Shown here one piece after another: positions 20,997 through 32,569 of a stretch of DNA of 64,000 nucleotides (positions within the stretch are counted from its first letter, which is position 1; every line of letters begins with the position of its first letter). Made by a program: the position numbers and the translations under genes. Origin of the DNA: Hypoxylon rubiginosum. Taxonomy: Eukaryota > Ascomycota > Sordariomycetes > Xylariales > Hypoxylaceae. A model generated the notes under the pieces. That model searched no databases. It was not told where the DNA came from and saw nothing but the letters and a program-made list of their open reading frames with translations. The stretch lies in the NCBI GenBank assembly GCA_902806565.1, contig CADCXA010000040.1, forward strand, positions 124,001 to 188,000, in the 5' to 3' direction.

Positions 20997-22449
20997 ATGA
21001 TTCTCAGTGGGATCAAGCAGACCTTCGCCATGGTTGACCGAAGACGAAATGGGGCCGATTATGTCTGGGATGTGCTCTTAATCCTAGGTACAGTAAGTTA
21101 CTCGTTCCATCAACAATGGACATGCAAAGCAACCCAACTAACTATCAGCCAGGCTGGAGCAGCATGGTTCTTAACTAGAAACCTCATATCGACCCTCCAA
21201 GGAAGCCTTGCCGACCCGGACAAGGACAAGCGCGAACAAGCCCGACTCAAAGCGAAAGCGAACCTTCAACGACTACAAAAATCGAGAAGCTACGAAGAGG
21301 GTAACGAGGAAGACTCGAGTAATGGAGCGAGAAGGGGTCCACGGATCGAGGATTTAGTTCTTAACGAGTATGAAAATCTTGTTGCATTGGAGGTTGTCGC
21401 CCCGGAAGACATACCTGTTGGGTTTGACGGTAAGCTGCTATCTTAGGCTCCTTGGGCTTGCTGGTCTAATACGGATCGCAGACATCGGTGGATTGGAGGA
21501 TATTATCGAGGAGGTAAAAGAATCCGTGATATATCCCTTGACGATGCCGCATCTCTACTCGCACGCAGCACCTTTATTAGCCGCACCATCTGGCGTATTA
21601 CTTTATGGGCCTCCCGGTTGTGGCAAGACGATGTTGGCAAAGGCTGTTGCACACGAGAGTGGCGCGTCATTCATCAACCTCCATATTTCAACCTTGACCG
21701 AGAAGTGGTACGGAGACTCTAATAAGCTTGTGCGAGCCGTATTCTCTCTCGCTCGTAAACTTCAACCTGCCATCATCTTTATTGACGAGATAGATGCGGT
21801 TCTTGGAACGAGGAGAAGCGGCGAGCATGAGGCAAGCGGCATGGTCAAAGCAGAGTAAGATCTTCCCGAGGGTAGACTTTCATGTACTGGTCTCGGTACT
21901 AACAGAGCTAGGTTCATGACGCTGTGGGACGGCTTAACCTCGTCGAACACGCAGGGCCTCCCGGCAAGGATTGTGGTGCTTGGAGCGACCAATCGTATTC
22001 ATGACATTGACGAGGCTATCCTTCGCAGAATGCCTAAGAAATTCCCTGTATCGCTGCCTGATAAGAACCAGCGACTACGCATCCTTCAGCTCGTTCTCAA
22101 GGATACTAAGACCGACCCCAGCTTTAATATCGAGTATATTGCCAGAGTGACGGCGGGAATGTCTGGTAGTGACATTAAGGAGGCTTGCCGCGATGCTGCT
22201 ATGGCACCCGTGCGAGAGTATATACGCGAGCATCAAGCGAATGGAAGCACCCCGTCTAGCATGGACCCGACCAAAGTCCGAGGTGTTCGCACCGAGGATT
22301 TCTTCGGACGAAAAGGCGGCGGCCAAATTCTTATGAAGAATCATTCACGAGCGAAATCATCAAGCGACGAGTACGAAGATATCGAAGACGACGCAGTCAC
22401 GGTTGAGACATCCACTACGGGTGCAAAAACTACAGAGGCGTCTGCATAA
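20997..22449 (+). CDS. MSP1: Msp1/ATAD1-type membrane AAA ATPase
   Basis: Model: join(20997..21092,21153..21429,21482..21854,21912..22449), 427 aa. One N-terminal membrane helix (about residues 22-45, [10 protein letters not shown] joined to AGAAWFL) is followed by a linker and a AAA domain: Walker A GPPGCGKT, pore-loop region with KWYGDSNK, Walker B IIFIDEID, sensor-1 GATN and arginine finger region RRMPKKF. Msp1 sits in the outer mitochondrial and peroxisomal membranes and extracts mislocalised tail-anchored proteins. The start is the first in-frame ATG; a second ATG 33 nt downstream is equally possible. The first intron is 60 nt with no stop, so its retention would keep the frame. Confidence 0.92.
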
Positions 22450-23483
22450 CTTTGCATTAGGCTGAGCATAATCTGAGAAAGCAAGGCGGATTAGGATGAG
22501 GGCGTTCATGCTAGGATGGATAATTTCAGGCTGGTCGGTGGTAGATCGCTCACAACTCGGACATTGTACTCTGGTACCATAGACATGGATTGAAGAAGGG
22601 TCACTCTGTATATGATAATAACTTGGTATACATTATTCATGCACAGACAAGTAATGATAGGCATTTTGAACATGGCTAGTTAAGGTACTGGTTAGCCTCC
22701 CTCGATGATTCTATACGATTACAAGCGGCAGCGAGTCCTAATACGTACAGACTTATAGTTAGACTAAGTTAGTATAGATTTTCTCCGACTCCTCCGACCT
22801 AAAGAGCTCAAGCTGAATGGGTAGGGGAAGTATCCGTTGGTGGTCAGTCAGTCAGTCAGTTCGTCCGTCTGTCTGTCAGTCAGTCTGTCTGCCGGTTCAT
22901 CAGCCCTGTGGGGTTGGAGCAATGTCTTGGCCCTCCCAACCTTAGAACCCGCTATGTCAGATTCGGGGGTTACTTTGTCCACCTCTTAAATTCCCAAATC
23001 ACGTCATCCTCAGCGATACCCGTGTCTTCCCCAGATTTTTATAACTTTATACCCGATAACCGGAAGCTGCAAGGGGCGATGGCTCCACACCGCCTTAGTG
23101 TGACCGTTTTAGCAGGCCTTTAGTTGCCTCCAGCAGCCTCCAGCAGCGGTTCAGACCTCTCAATTTCTCAATGTTAACATACAACGCCCCGAGTACATAC
23201 ATACCTAGCGCTAAAAAGTCACGGAATTGCTAGCTTTAAGTGTCGTAAGCGACAAATCTCATGTTTCTCTCCTTCGTCATAAAATATTCATTTCCAAATT
23301 GACTCATCTTATTTCTTCTACCTATTACCATACCTGTGAAAGTAACCTGAGAACTGCTAGCTAAATAGTCAATTGGCTTGCTTCTCGTTCTACTTGCCCA
23401 TCATAAAGAAGTACTTCCGTTTTTCAAGTTCGAATTTCTCTTTTCGAACTACCCGGCAGTCGCCGGTTTCGCTCTCACCAGCT
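22450..23483. other. MSP1 terminator / cystathionine beta-lyase promoter region
   Basis: About 1 kb. It holds a (CAGT)n-like microsatellite at 22843-22893. An in-frame open stretch reaches upstream of the lyase start to 23373 but begins with TTG, not ATG. No other gene is supported. Confidence 0.4.
22843..22893. repeat. Imperfect CAGT/CTGT tetranucleotide microsatellite
   Basis: Runs of GTCA and GTCT/GTCC units. A similar GTCAGTTCA run occurs at about 26742-26771. Confidence 0.8.
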
Positions 23484-24884
23484 ATGGACTCCAAACCCGT
23501 CAACAAGGCCTTTTCTAAGGTCGACCTCGACGGACACAACCTACCTCCCTCCCCTACGCCGTCGAGTCCGTCCAACGGTCGTCGACGCTATGCTCTAGCC
23601 ACTGAGCTCGTCTACACCGAAACCAAGGACCAGTATGGCGCATCAAGCATCCCAATCTACCAGTCCGCTACATTCAAGCAAACATCATCTAGTGGTGGTA
23701 ATGAGTATGACTACACGCGGTCGGGTAACCCAACCCGGACGCATTTGGAGCGACACATGGCCAAGATTATGAATGCCAACCGAACCCTGGCTGTCGGCTC
23801 CGGCATGGGTGCTTTAGATGTCATTACCAGGTTGCTGCGACCGGGAGACGAGGTGATTACAGGAGACGACCTCTACGGGGGCACCAACCGGCTACTTACA
23901 TATCTGTCCTCGAACCAAGGCATTATCGTTCACCATGTGGATACCACAGAAGTAGAAAGCGTACGAGAGGTCATCTCGGACAAGACTGCCATGGTGCTAC
24001 TCGAGACGCCGACCAACCCCTTGATCAAGATTGTGGATATCCCCGCTATCGCCAAATCCGTTCATGACACCAGCTCGACCGCCCTTGTCGTCGTCGACAA
24101 CACCATGCTGTCCCCCATGCTCTGCAATCCCCTCGACTTTGGCGCGGATATCGTCTACGAGTCGGGTACTAAGTACCTGTCCGGTCACCATGATATTATG
24201 GCGGGCATCATCGCAATGAATGACACCTCTCTCGGCGACAAGCTGTACTTCACCATCAATTCGACCGGATGCGGTCTCGCTCCAAACGACTCATTCCTGC
24301 TCATGAGAGGAGTCAAGACGCTTGCCATTCGCATGGAGAAGCAGCAGGCGAATGCACAGGCAATCGCCGAGTTCCTTGAATCGCATGGGTTCCGTGTACG
24401 TTACCCCGGGTTGAAATCCCACCCGCAGTATGATCTTCACTGGTCTATGGCACGGGGCGCTGGGGGTGTCTTATCATTTGAAACCGGTGACATTGCCTTA
24501 TCTGAGAGGATTGTCGAGGCTGCACAATTATTCGGAATCAGTGTGAGCTTTGGGTGTGTCAACAGCTTGATTAGCATGCCGTGCCGAATGAGTCATGCCA
24601 GCATCGACGCGAAGACGAGAAAAGAGCGGCAGATGCCCGAGGATATCATTCGACTCTGTGTTGGTATCGAAGACGTCCATGATCTGATTGATGACCTCTC
24701 TCGTTCAGTAAGTGACACACCGTGAGCTGAACTAGGAGTCACCGTGATACTAACGTCAGAATAGCTCGTACAAGCCGGGGCTGTCACCCTTACACTCGAC
24801 GGTTTTCATGCAGCAGGAACGGCTGCACGAGCTGGGGGCGCAAATTCGGGCGACGATGTCTCGTCCGAGACTACGTTATCTTAA
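23484..24884 (+). CDS. STR3: Cystathionine beta-lyase
   Basis: Model: join(23484..24707,24765..24884), 447 aa. It is a PLP-dependent Cys/Met metabolism enzyme: cofactor phosphate-binding SGMGAL near 106-111, ETPTNPL, the aspartate of VVDNT, and the PLP lysine near residue 230 in SGTKYLSGHHD. A 57-nt intron near the end is required; without it the frame ends in SVSDTP, whereas splicing gives SRSLVQAGAVTLTLDG and a short Gly/Ala/Ser tail. It cleaves cystathionine to homocysteine, pyruvate and ammonia in methionine synthesis. Cystathionine gamma-lyase is the nearest alternative; the N-terminal extension and overall sequence favour the beta-lyase. Start is the first ATG of the frame. Confidence 0.88.
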
Positions 24885-25111
24885 GATCCTGCGGATGTTC
24901 CACGCTTCGGAGCATAAGCATATTTTACTACGTGACACGGCAGCAAATTCATGCTTCAGCAATACAAAAAGAGACATTCCATTATTCAATCGGTGCTCTG
25001 GGCTTTTCTGGGCATTTTTAAATTGAGGGAACTAATGACACGCTCGCCTCCAGTGCAAGTTGCCTAGTCCTTCTTAGTTACATATACAGCATTCCACACG
25101 TCGGTAGCATG

Positions 25112-25430
25112 TTACTCTTTCGCCGAGGATCTAGGGTCGTTGTTCAGCACATGAATTAGATAGGATCAAAAGGGGAGAAAAAAGGACATACTCGGCGTCC
25201 GGCTGCTGCATCACCTCATTTAGAGGAAGTTCATCTCGCGTCGTCTCGTTCGCCCAGCGATCCAGCATAGTCGTTTGGGACGAACGTGTGCCGTTTGTTT
25301 GCGCGGAAACGTTACCGGCTACATGGCCAACACTATATATTGTCAGCTCAGAATAGTGTTCTTTAGCTATGCTGTTGTTCTCAACGAACCCGTTGGGTGT
25401 TCCATTTGCCTCATGGGTGCTATGTGGCAT
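25112..25430 (-). CDS. Small hypothetical protein with TATA-box promoter
   Basis: Model: complement(join(25112..25130,25192..25430)), 85 aa; a 61-nt intron (GTATGT donor, CCCTAG acceptor) replaces a run-on tail with the end ESSAKE. The protein is hydrophilic, rich in Asn, Thr, Ser and Glu, with no signal peptide or membrane helix, and I recognise no family. Support for a real gene is the intron and a strong TATA box (TATATAAAGG) 185 bp upstream, on the same strand. An in-frame ATG at 25496 would add 22 residues. A CT-rich stretch ending TTTCTAG just upstream suggests a 5' UTR intron. It is convergent with the cystathionine beta-lyase gene. Confidence 0.45.
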
Positions 25431-25614
25431 TGTGTTGACTTGGAATGGGACGTAGTGATATAGACGCGGTCTGTTGCTGGCCGATGCAACTCTCACAGGA
25501 AGAGAATCCTAGAAAGAGTAGAAAATATTATGAAGTTTAGAGAAAGGGAAAAACTGACTGAGCGAACCTACGGATCCAACCCTCATTCATCACTTTAGGT
25601 GTGTCCAAGACCAG

Positions 25615-25624
25615 CCTTTATATA
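25615..25624 (-). promoter_or_regulatory. TATA box of the small hypothetical gene
   Basis: TATATAAAGG on the minus strand, within CTATATAAAGGCTGG, followed downstream by a CT-rich leader. Few genes in this window have so clear a TATA element. Confidence 0.5.
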
Positions 25625-28600
25625 GACGAAGAGGCCTCTTGAGTGACCTTATCTCGCCTTGGGCTGATCTTCGTCGAATGCACCACGTCTGGTCTAACAT
25701 AACAAATCCGGTGTATAGCTCGTCACAACATTCATGCTAACAGGGGCCCTTTGACGAACGAACCTCGATTGGTTTTCCGAAGCAGAGCAGATAGAGAAGT
25801 AACTCCGGGATCCTCCGCGGCAAGTAACATGCTATGCTCATGATACTTGCTGTATATGGTACTGTTTAGCTGTTTGGGGCCTTGGTTGAGTTACTTGAAA
25901 AGAGGCCACAACCTATGCTTTCTTTCCTTTTTTCCCTCTCCTCCATAGGCTAGCTAGAATAGCATCTAAGCTCCGTTACACGTAGATTTAGCCCATGCTC
26001 CGTGGAACTATAACACCCCATTTATCAAAGCTGGATCTGCAGAACCGTGGCTTGCATTACCTCTTTCAATAGTACAACCAAATCCCAGTCGGCGAACAAC
26101 AACGACAGCTTCTGTCGTACGGCGTTGACGAAAGGCGGGATCGTGATGGAAGCGTACCCCCCCTTTTTTTCGAGTAACGCGTTTGAGCTTGAGACTCATC
26201 GTATCCTTTTTCCTTGTGCCATAGCATGTTCGAGATCTCGACTTGTTTTCCCAAAACTACACTCGTATTTTTCTCCTGGTCTTCATTGTGGCTGTCAGTA
26301 GTCCCACCGCCGACCGCAACTCTGGGCGTGGGGAAGAGACAGAAACAATGCTTTTTCCAACGAGACCGGCGTCCAGCCAAACAGAGTATTCCCGACTAAG
26401 GTAGCTAAGGCGGCGCCACTCATCCGTCAGCTTTTTTCGAGTCGAGTCAACATTTCTCATGGCTGCCATGGAGGGGTCAAGTGAGCAGCCACTTGCATTT
26501 ATGTATGCGGGTTCCCGTGTCCAGAGACGGCACTGTATTATTTTGGTTATGCGGTAAGTTTGGCGACTACCTATCCAAGGCCGGGATCACCGGGGGTTAA
26601 ACAACCATTTTTCGGCTCTTTACGCGCCACCATTGGATTTCCTTTCCTCGGGCCTCATCCCAGCCTTTCCTATCGTGGCCTTCGTTTGGAGAAAAAGTTC
26701 CGCGTTAGCCCCTGAATCCTGCTAAGCATCGATCGGGCCTCTCAGTCAGTTCAGTCAGTTCAGTCAGTCAACCCCCATATGTAAGCCTATGCGAGCCCGC
26801 GCTACATCTTAGGCGCTTATTATGTAGAGACGGCGTGATTTTCACAAGCCACCATCCGGGAAAACCTGCTTTTGGGGACGAACTTGGGTTCGCTGGACGA
26901 CGCGCTTTTTTTTTTTTTAGTTCACCTCTCCATCCGTGCCACAATCTTCAGCAACCACGAGCCCCGTGGAGAAATAAGGCGAAGCGTGAAAGGCGAAAGA
27001 AAAAGAGTTCGAAAAGCGGTGGCACGCGAAAACAAAAATACAGCCTTGCTTTCTCTATCTTGGCAAGCTTTATATGGGTAGAAACCTCTATCTATCTCAC
27101 ACTGCTCATGCATTCGAAAGCAAACAGACCGGGGGGTTGGTCAATGAACGACCACGGGGGTAGGTAGGCAATGTTAAGGTCACCGCCAGAACGACATGAA
27201 GGATGTTTTCTGTCATTCAGCCGCCGTATTACTACGGCTCAGGCTCCCTCCCCTTTCCCTGCGCAACGTCATACCTCAATCATCTAGTAGTCATTGACTC
27301 AGGTACCTTAATGAATATTATCCATGGAAGACGGGGGATCGTCATTGATAATCGACAGTCGAAGGCGCGTTCCCGCACCTCCCCCCCCTTCATCCCCCTT
27401 TCAAGAGTTCTAGATATCCAATCCAAATTCGAGTAGGTGTTACGGCCGTCAGGACGATATCTTTCGTGCTTAAGATAAGGAGGGGGCTAGCTCATTAAGG
27501 TGAAGGGTTGGTGTCTTAGACGCTGCAGAATGACAGGTCATTTTTTTCGTCCAGTTGTCCTCGCACGCCTTCCTACTTAGGTACTATATGTATGTATATA
27601 TGAAGCTTTCTTTGTCGTGGGGCCACCGCAGCAATGCGGTTGAACTTCCCACGACGCAACCTTTAGTAAACGACGGGCGAGTTCCTACGTGTGTCTTGCG
27701 TATCTCGGCCGGGTTGATGACGTTCGTAGTCGGTGTCGAGTACGAGCGTTCTCTTGAGGAACTGTAGGTGTCCGGTAACACCACCACCACCATATCTTCT
27801 TAATGAAATATGATCCGAGAGCTTTGCCGTTCCCCCCCTTATGACTCTTATGAGGCTCTTGGGTATCATGCCACAGGCCTGCACGTAAGCACGTAAGCAC
27901 GTCCCATCGAGATTACGTCCGTATGCACGTCAAAGTCAGACGGGGGGTTGACGTCCCATCAGTGCGTCGAGGTTCCAATAAGGGGACCTTTTCACAGGTC
28001 ATTTGCTTTTTCTCATCACAGAGATCTCCGCTCTTGCAGTGTGACAAAATAGAAACCCATGCTCAATACCGGTCAGTCCTGCTCGATATAGGTTACCTCC
28101 CAAGGTAGATGACCGTCGATCAGGACGGATATTCCACACTATCATTTGTACAGTACACCCGGAATAGTCGCTCATGTACTATTCATGTTTCTAATTGCCA
28201 TGCTCCTATGTAAGCGTCAGTCTATTGCTTTAATTTTCCGGTACGTCATCCTTTTATTGGCCAATAATGACCGAACTATGCTTCGTTCTTAGGGATGACT
28301 TCCTAAGGCTAATGGCTTGGAGGTTGCTATAGCGATGGTATGTACCGGACTCCTCAGTTATATAGGGTACATACCTTGGGTCAATAGGGGTCCCAAACCC
28401 CTTTCCCTATAGACATTCATTCTCACCTAAAGTTTGGCCAGCTCAGTCTGCTTTGGCCAACATTTAACGTAGAACCCCTATTCCCATACGTTCACTATGA
28501 GGTATGGATAGGTAGGCTCCCACTCAACAGATCCAGGACTCGATGAGCTCTCGCTTAACTTGAGCATAGCTATTCTAACATCAAACCACTACTAAGACGA

Positions 28601-28959
28601 GTCGATTCACGTAGACACGACCTGTCTGGAACATATTTCCCTAATACATAGTTGTGCCATAACATATTAATTCAATTTCATGCTGGGTTGAACAAACTTA
28701 TATCAAATAGAAACGCAATACGATACGAGGTTTAGAACCTCGGTTTGCCTTACTGCCGCCCGAAATTCTTCGAGGGGGTCACACATGCAAGAAACATAAG
28801 TCTCGCAAGTAAAATTATTGGAATTGGACCGTAGTATAGGATATAATTAAATGAAAGACGCCTATGGATGTTCCTGATGCAATACTCCAACACTCTAGCC
28901 TTGTATATAGGTAGGTAATACAAACCCCCCTTTCCCTACCAAATGTAGGTAGCTACCAC
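25625..28959. other. Gene-poor region of 3.3 kb
   Basis: Between the small gene and the 3' end of the SERINC gene. All open frames are short and show no conserved-looking sequence, domain or splice-supported extension. It holds a GTCAGTTCA repeat (26742-26771), a run of 12 or so T near 26908 and scattered GTAGGTA motifs. Possibly distal promoter or an untranslated RNA. Confidence 0.4.
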
Positions 28960-30536
28960 TTAGGAAAAGTCGAACCGTTCTGGCAGGACGACAGGCGCGA
29001 CGAGTGTCCAGATATACATGCTGTAGCATATCCAGGCGCTGACAATCTTGACCCAGCTCGCCCAGTACGTTCTCCCGACGGTCGCGAAGTCGCTGTCCTG
29101 CGGCATCTTATCCAAGCCCTCCACCGTGCCCGTGAGCAGGGTTCCCACCCAGCAGGTAGCTAAGAAGAAGATGATGTGGAAGACGGAGTAGTTGTACTGC
29201 GTGCTGTTGCGCTCGTCGTCGTGGGGCGTCTTGCCCGAGTCGTCCTCGTCATCGTCGTCGGACAGGAGGGCATCGGCCGGCAAGCTGCCCTCTTCGACGG
29301 CTCGACGCAGGACTTCGGCTCTCATCTCGCGGCGCCCCGGCTGCTGCGTCACAAGGTCGTGTTCGTCCTCGTCCGCAAGCTTAATGCCGCCCCTGTTGTT
29401 GCCTAAACCAAGGCTTTGGGTCGCGGCCCGCGTGGTGGTGTACGCAACGGTCAGCATCGTGACGATGGCTCCGATGACGACGGACGTGGTCCGCGTTCCC
29501 TGGGCCCGGATGAGGGGGTTGCACTGCTTGTCGTCGGGCTCCATCGAAACGGCGGACATGGTGAGATAGGTGCAGTAAACTGCCACCATAGCGGCCTGCG
29601 CCAATCCAGCCTTGGGGTTGTACTCCTGAACTGTGGGGTTGACCGAGATGAAGGAGATGATGAGCCAGAATATTAGGTTGATTGTAATGGCGGCCTGATT
29701 CATGGAGCAGCCGCTGCGAGCGAAGAAGATGTACTGCACAATGGTCATCGCTAGCGAAGCAAGGTACATGCCCAGGGTAGAGCCGATCAGGACGCCCCTC
29801 CAAACTCTCGAGTCGGTGTTTTCGATCTGCTCGAGGCAGTACTCAGCCCACGTGTGTGCGAGATCGACGAGGAGGATAAGGCCGAGCATGAGGAAGAGCA
29901 TGGCGCCGATAAAGGCGATGTAGTTACCCCAGACCTGGAAGAAGGCATCGGGAATTAGGAAGGACAGGACGATGAAGGCGAGCCAGGCGATGACTTTAGG
30001 CCCCCAGAAACCATTCTGGAGGGAGGCTCGAGGGCTCTTGGAGGAGGCAACTCCGAAGAGAAGGCCGGCGAAGATGAGGTGGAACATGCCGAGGGCGAAG
30101 TTGATTCGGTGGACAGCTAGCCAGCCGTAGCATTGTCCGCTCGGACAGTTGATCTTAACATAGTCAAGCATCAAATGCTGTAGCTTTTCGACAGCCCAGG
30201 GGGTGAGCATGATCCACGATAGTATCGAGTTGACGAGGAGGAGGAGGGCGTATGCGACACGGGTAGCAACACTTTGAATTCGTCAGTCGATATTTTGCGG
30301 CACAACGCGAAGACGGAGATGTTGATTAGGGAGTCTTACCTGTTGCCGCACTTTCCACAGGCGCTGCAGACCATGGAGCAGGTCGCAGCACCACAGCAGC
30401 TGGCAGCGAAGGACATCAGCTGTTTGTAATTGTTAGCTGAGGACGACAGAATGCTTTCTCAAGGAGCCATCAGATTGCGACGTACCGCGCCAGCGCTGGG
30501 TATCGCTAAGAAGGGAATAGATAGGAGTGCTCCCAT
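28960..30536 (-). CDS. TMS1: SERINC/TMS1 family membrane protein
   Basis: Model: complement(join(28960..30271,30340..30419,30486..30536)), 480 aa. Two introns of 66 and 68 nt near the start are supported by the restored cysteine-rich SERINC N-terminus (SFAASCCGAATCSMVCSACGKCGNS) and by the continuation VATRVAYALLLL. About ten membrane helices follow, with the family motif around NCPSGQCYGWLAVHRINFALG and an acidic cytosolic loop (SDDDDEDDSG) before the last two helices. SERINC/Tms1 proteins are multipass proteins first linked to serine incorporation into lipids and later to lipid scrambling; the role in fungi is not settled. Confidence 0.93.
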
Positions 30537-31042
30537 CTTGGGCAACGATGAAATTGGTTTCCTCTCTTTTTCCTTGCCGAGTTGATGAATTTAGGGGTTG
30601 TTTAAAATGAGAAATGAGAAATAAAGTTGAAACAGATCACGATACTGAGGCGTCGTCGTCAGGCGGTTGCGACGGTTATGTGCACGGGCCACACCGACTT
30701 GGCATTTTCTCATTACGTAGGGGCAGAGGGGCCATTGGCTGGTATGCCACTAATGGAATAGTAAGTTTACCGTATATATTACCAAGGATGGTTTAGCGTG
30801 TCCGTCAGAATATGTCACTTTTGGACTTGAATGTATTCAAGTGGTTTTCTCGCAAGTACAATCCTAGAAGCACGAGGCAAGTTTACTACGCTACAATAAT
30901 AAATATACCGAATTAACACAAGATCACAAAGTTGAGATTATATACGGTGGTTTCAACAATTCATTTCCAAATTTCTCAAGGTTCTTTCCAAAACGAACTG
31001 TCTTCCCCGACTTCGTACCAAGGTTCCACCCAACGTCGCTAT
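30537..31042. other. SERINC promoter / LPMO terminator region
   Basis: 506 bp, no gene supported. Confidence 0.4.
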
Positions 31043-31801
31043 CTAACCAGTGAACAGAGCCGGCCCGGGCATAGGGTAGTTGGTGATCGTGGTGTACGGG
31101 TTGAAGTGGATACCGGCGTCGGTGCTCTTGTACAGCGCGGTGCCGACGGTACCGGTGGGCTTGGCGGTGCCGGAGCCTGTGATCTCGATATTGAAGCACT
31201 GCGGGTAGTTCTGCGCGCCGTTGACGCTCGACGCGCCATGCAGGGCGATGATCTCGTGCCGTAGCACATAGTTGCCGGGCGCGATGGACTTGGGAATCGT
31301 CGTGGTCCACGTGTTGTTCTCGGCGACCAGCTTCGCGCTCGCCCACTGCTGCGCCGAGTCGATGCCTACCGCCTGGATCTTGACCCACTGTAGCTTCGTC
31401 TTGTCCACCTTCGCGCAGTCCCCGTTGCACGCCGCGATGTAGTCGATGATGGGGCCGTAAGGATGGGGCCAGGCACCCCCGGCAGACGTGCCCCACTGGA
31501 ACGTCACTTTACTACCAGCGGGCACGATGGTCGTCAGCGATCCCGGCACCGAGTTCTTGTGGCAGTTAATGTCGGCCGTCTGGTAGGCGTCGGGCGCTAC
31601 GAAGCCGCTGTCGAGGTTCTCGGCGTACCAAGCGGCCAGAGGGGGGACAGAGCCGCCATTCTTCTTGTCGTAGTAGTACTGCAGCAAAAAGCCGGGCTCT
31701 TGCTTGCCGTCTGCCACGTAGCCGGTAACATAACCGTGTCCGAGAACCGTGGTGACGAAAGCACCGAGCAGCACGACTACGGAGGCTGTAGACACAGGCA
31801 T
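31043..31801 (-). CDS. AA9 lytic polysaccharide monooxygenase
   Basis: Single exon, 252 aa. A signal peptide (residues 1-21) ends just before HGYVTG, so the mature enzyme begins with the histidine that forms half of the copper histidine brace (His22). The second brace histidine is His113 in WPHPYGP. The outer-sphere trio of AA9 enzymes is present: His188, Gln197 and axial Tyr199 in ALHGASSVNGAQNYPQC, with the exact 9- and 11-residue spacing of characterised AA9 proteins. Cysteines form the usual disulfides. There is no cellulose-binding module. The enzyme is secreted and cleaves cellulose or related glucans oxidatively; regioselectivity cannot be told. The gene is GC-rich. Confidence 0.96.
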   Translation of the reverse strand: MPVSTASVVVLLGAFVTTVLGHGYVTGYVADGKQEPGFLLQYYYDKKNGGSVPPLAAWYAENLDSGFVAPDAYQTADINCHKNSVPGSLTTIVPAGSKVTFQWGTSAGGAWPHPYGPIIDYIAACNGDCAKVDKTKLQWVKIQAVGIDSAQQWASAKLVAENNTWTTTIPKSIAPGNYVLRHEIIALHGASSVNGAQNYPQCFNIEITGSGTAKPTGTVGTALYKSTDAGIHFNPYTTITNYPMPGPALFTG

Positions 31802-32569
31802 GACGAAGGATGTATAGGAGCGAGTTTCGAAAGCTAGGTGTGTAGGAGGGTTATTCTCGCTTCGCCGTCGGTTACTTGATGTCCTGGCCGCTAGAGGAGT
31901 AAGGAAAGTCTATAGCGAACATGCAACTAACCACGCCCCCTTTATCTATCGCAGAGACTTTAGTACCAAGTACTGCAAGTTGTATCATATGCACCCCTAT
32001 GACCAAACTAGTACGCGGGCTATGTATGGAACCTGGTAGAATTTGTCACCTTTGGAGCCGAGCGGTGGGATCCCCGTGTGTTCTTCTAAAAATAATATCC
32101 CCTTTGCTGCGAGGTGGCTGCTATTTGTCGCTCTAATCTACGAAAAGGGTATTCGGAGCCCAAATCACCGCGTACGGAACTGGACAAGCCGAAGTCACAC
32201 ATTGGTCTTAGGGCCACAATGACGACTACCTCAATTGATCAATTTCACATGTTGTGTGTATTTGATACTCCTGTATTTGTTGCCCTTGCGATCGGTCACA
32301 TGGCTCTATATATTCTTTCACATCCGAGTTATCCTGCTCGTTATGAGTCTTGGTCCATTCGATAAGCGGAATACTGATCACGGTAGCCGAAAAGGGCTAA
32401 AGTAATCGACTCCTAAATTATTTTCACATAAGAAATACGAATCGCTTCTGTGTTGGTCATGCTGGTTATTTCATACTATGGCCACGTACTGTAATGTCTA
32501 CGTAAACTGATGGTTAAGACACTATGGGATACCTCCGATATATGGTAGGATAGTATCGTACTAACATTT
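31802..32569. other. LPMO promoter region
   Basis: 768 bp upstream of the LPMO and downstream of the first 2EXR gene. No gene is supported. Confidence 0.4.

Noticed and set aside
23373..23483. N-terminal extension of the cystathionine beta-lyase as a targeting sequence
   Set aside because: The longer frame starts at TTG; the first ATG is at 23484.
26835..27167. 110-codon frame in the gene-poor block
   Set aside because: Low-complexity, built around a poly(T) tract, with no family likeness.
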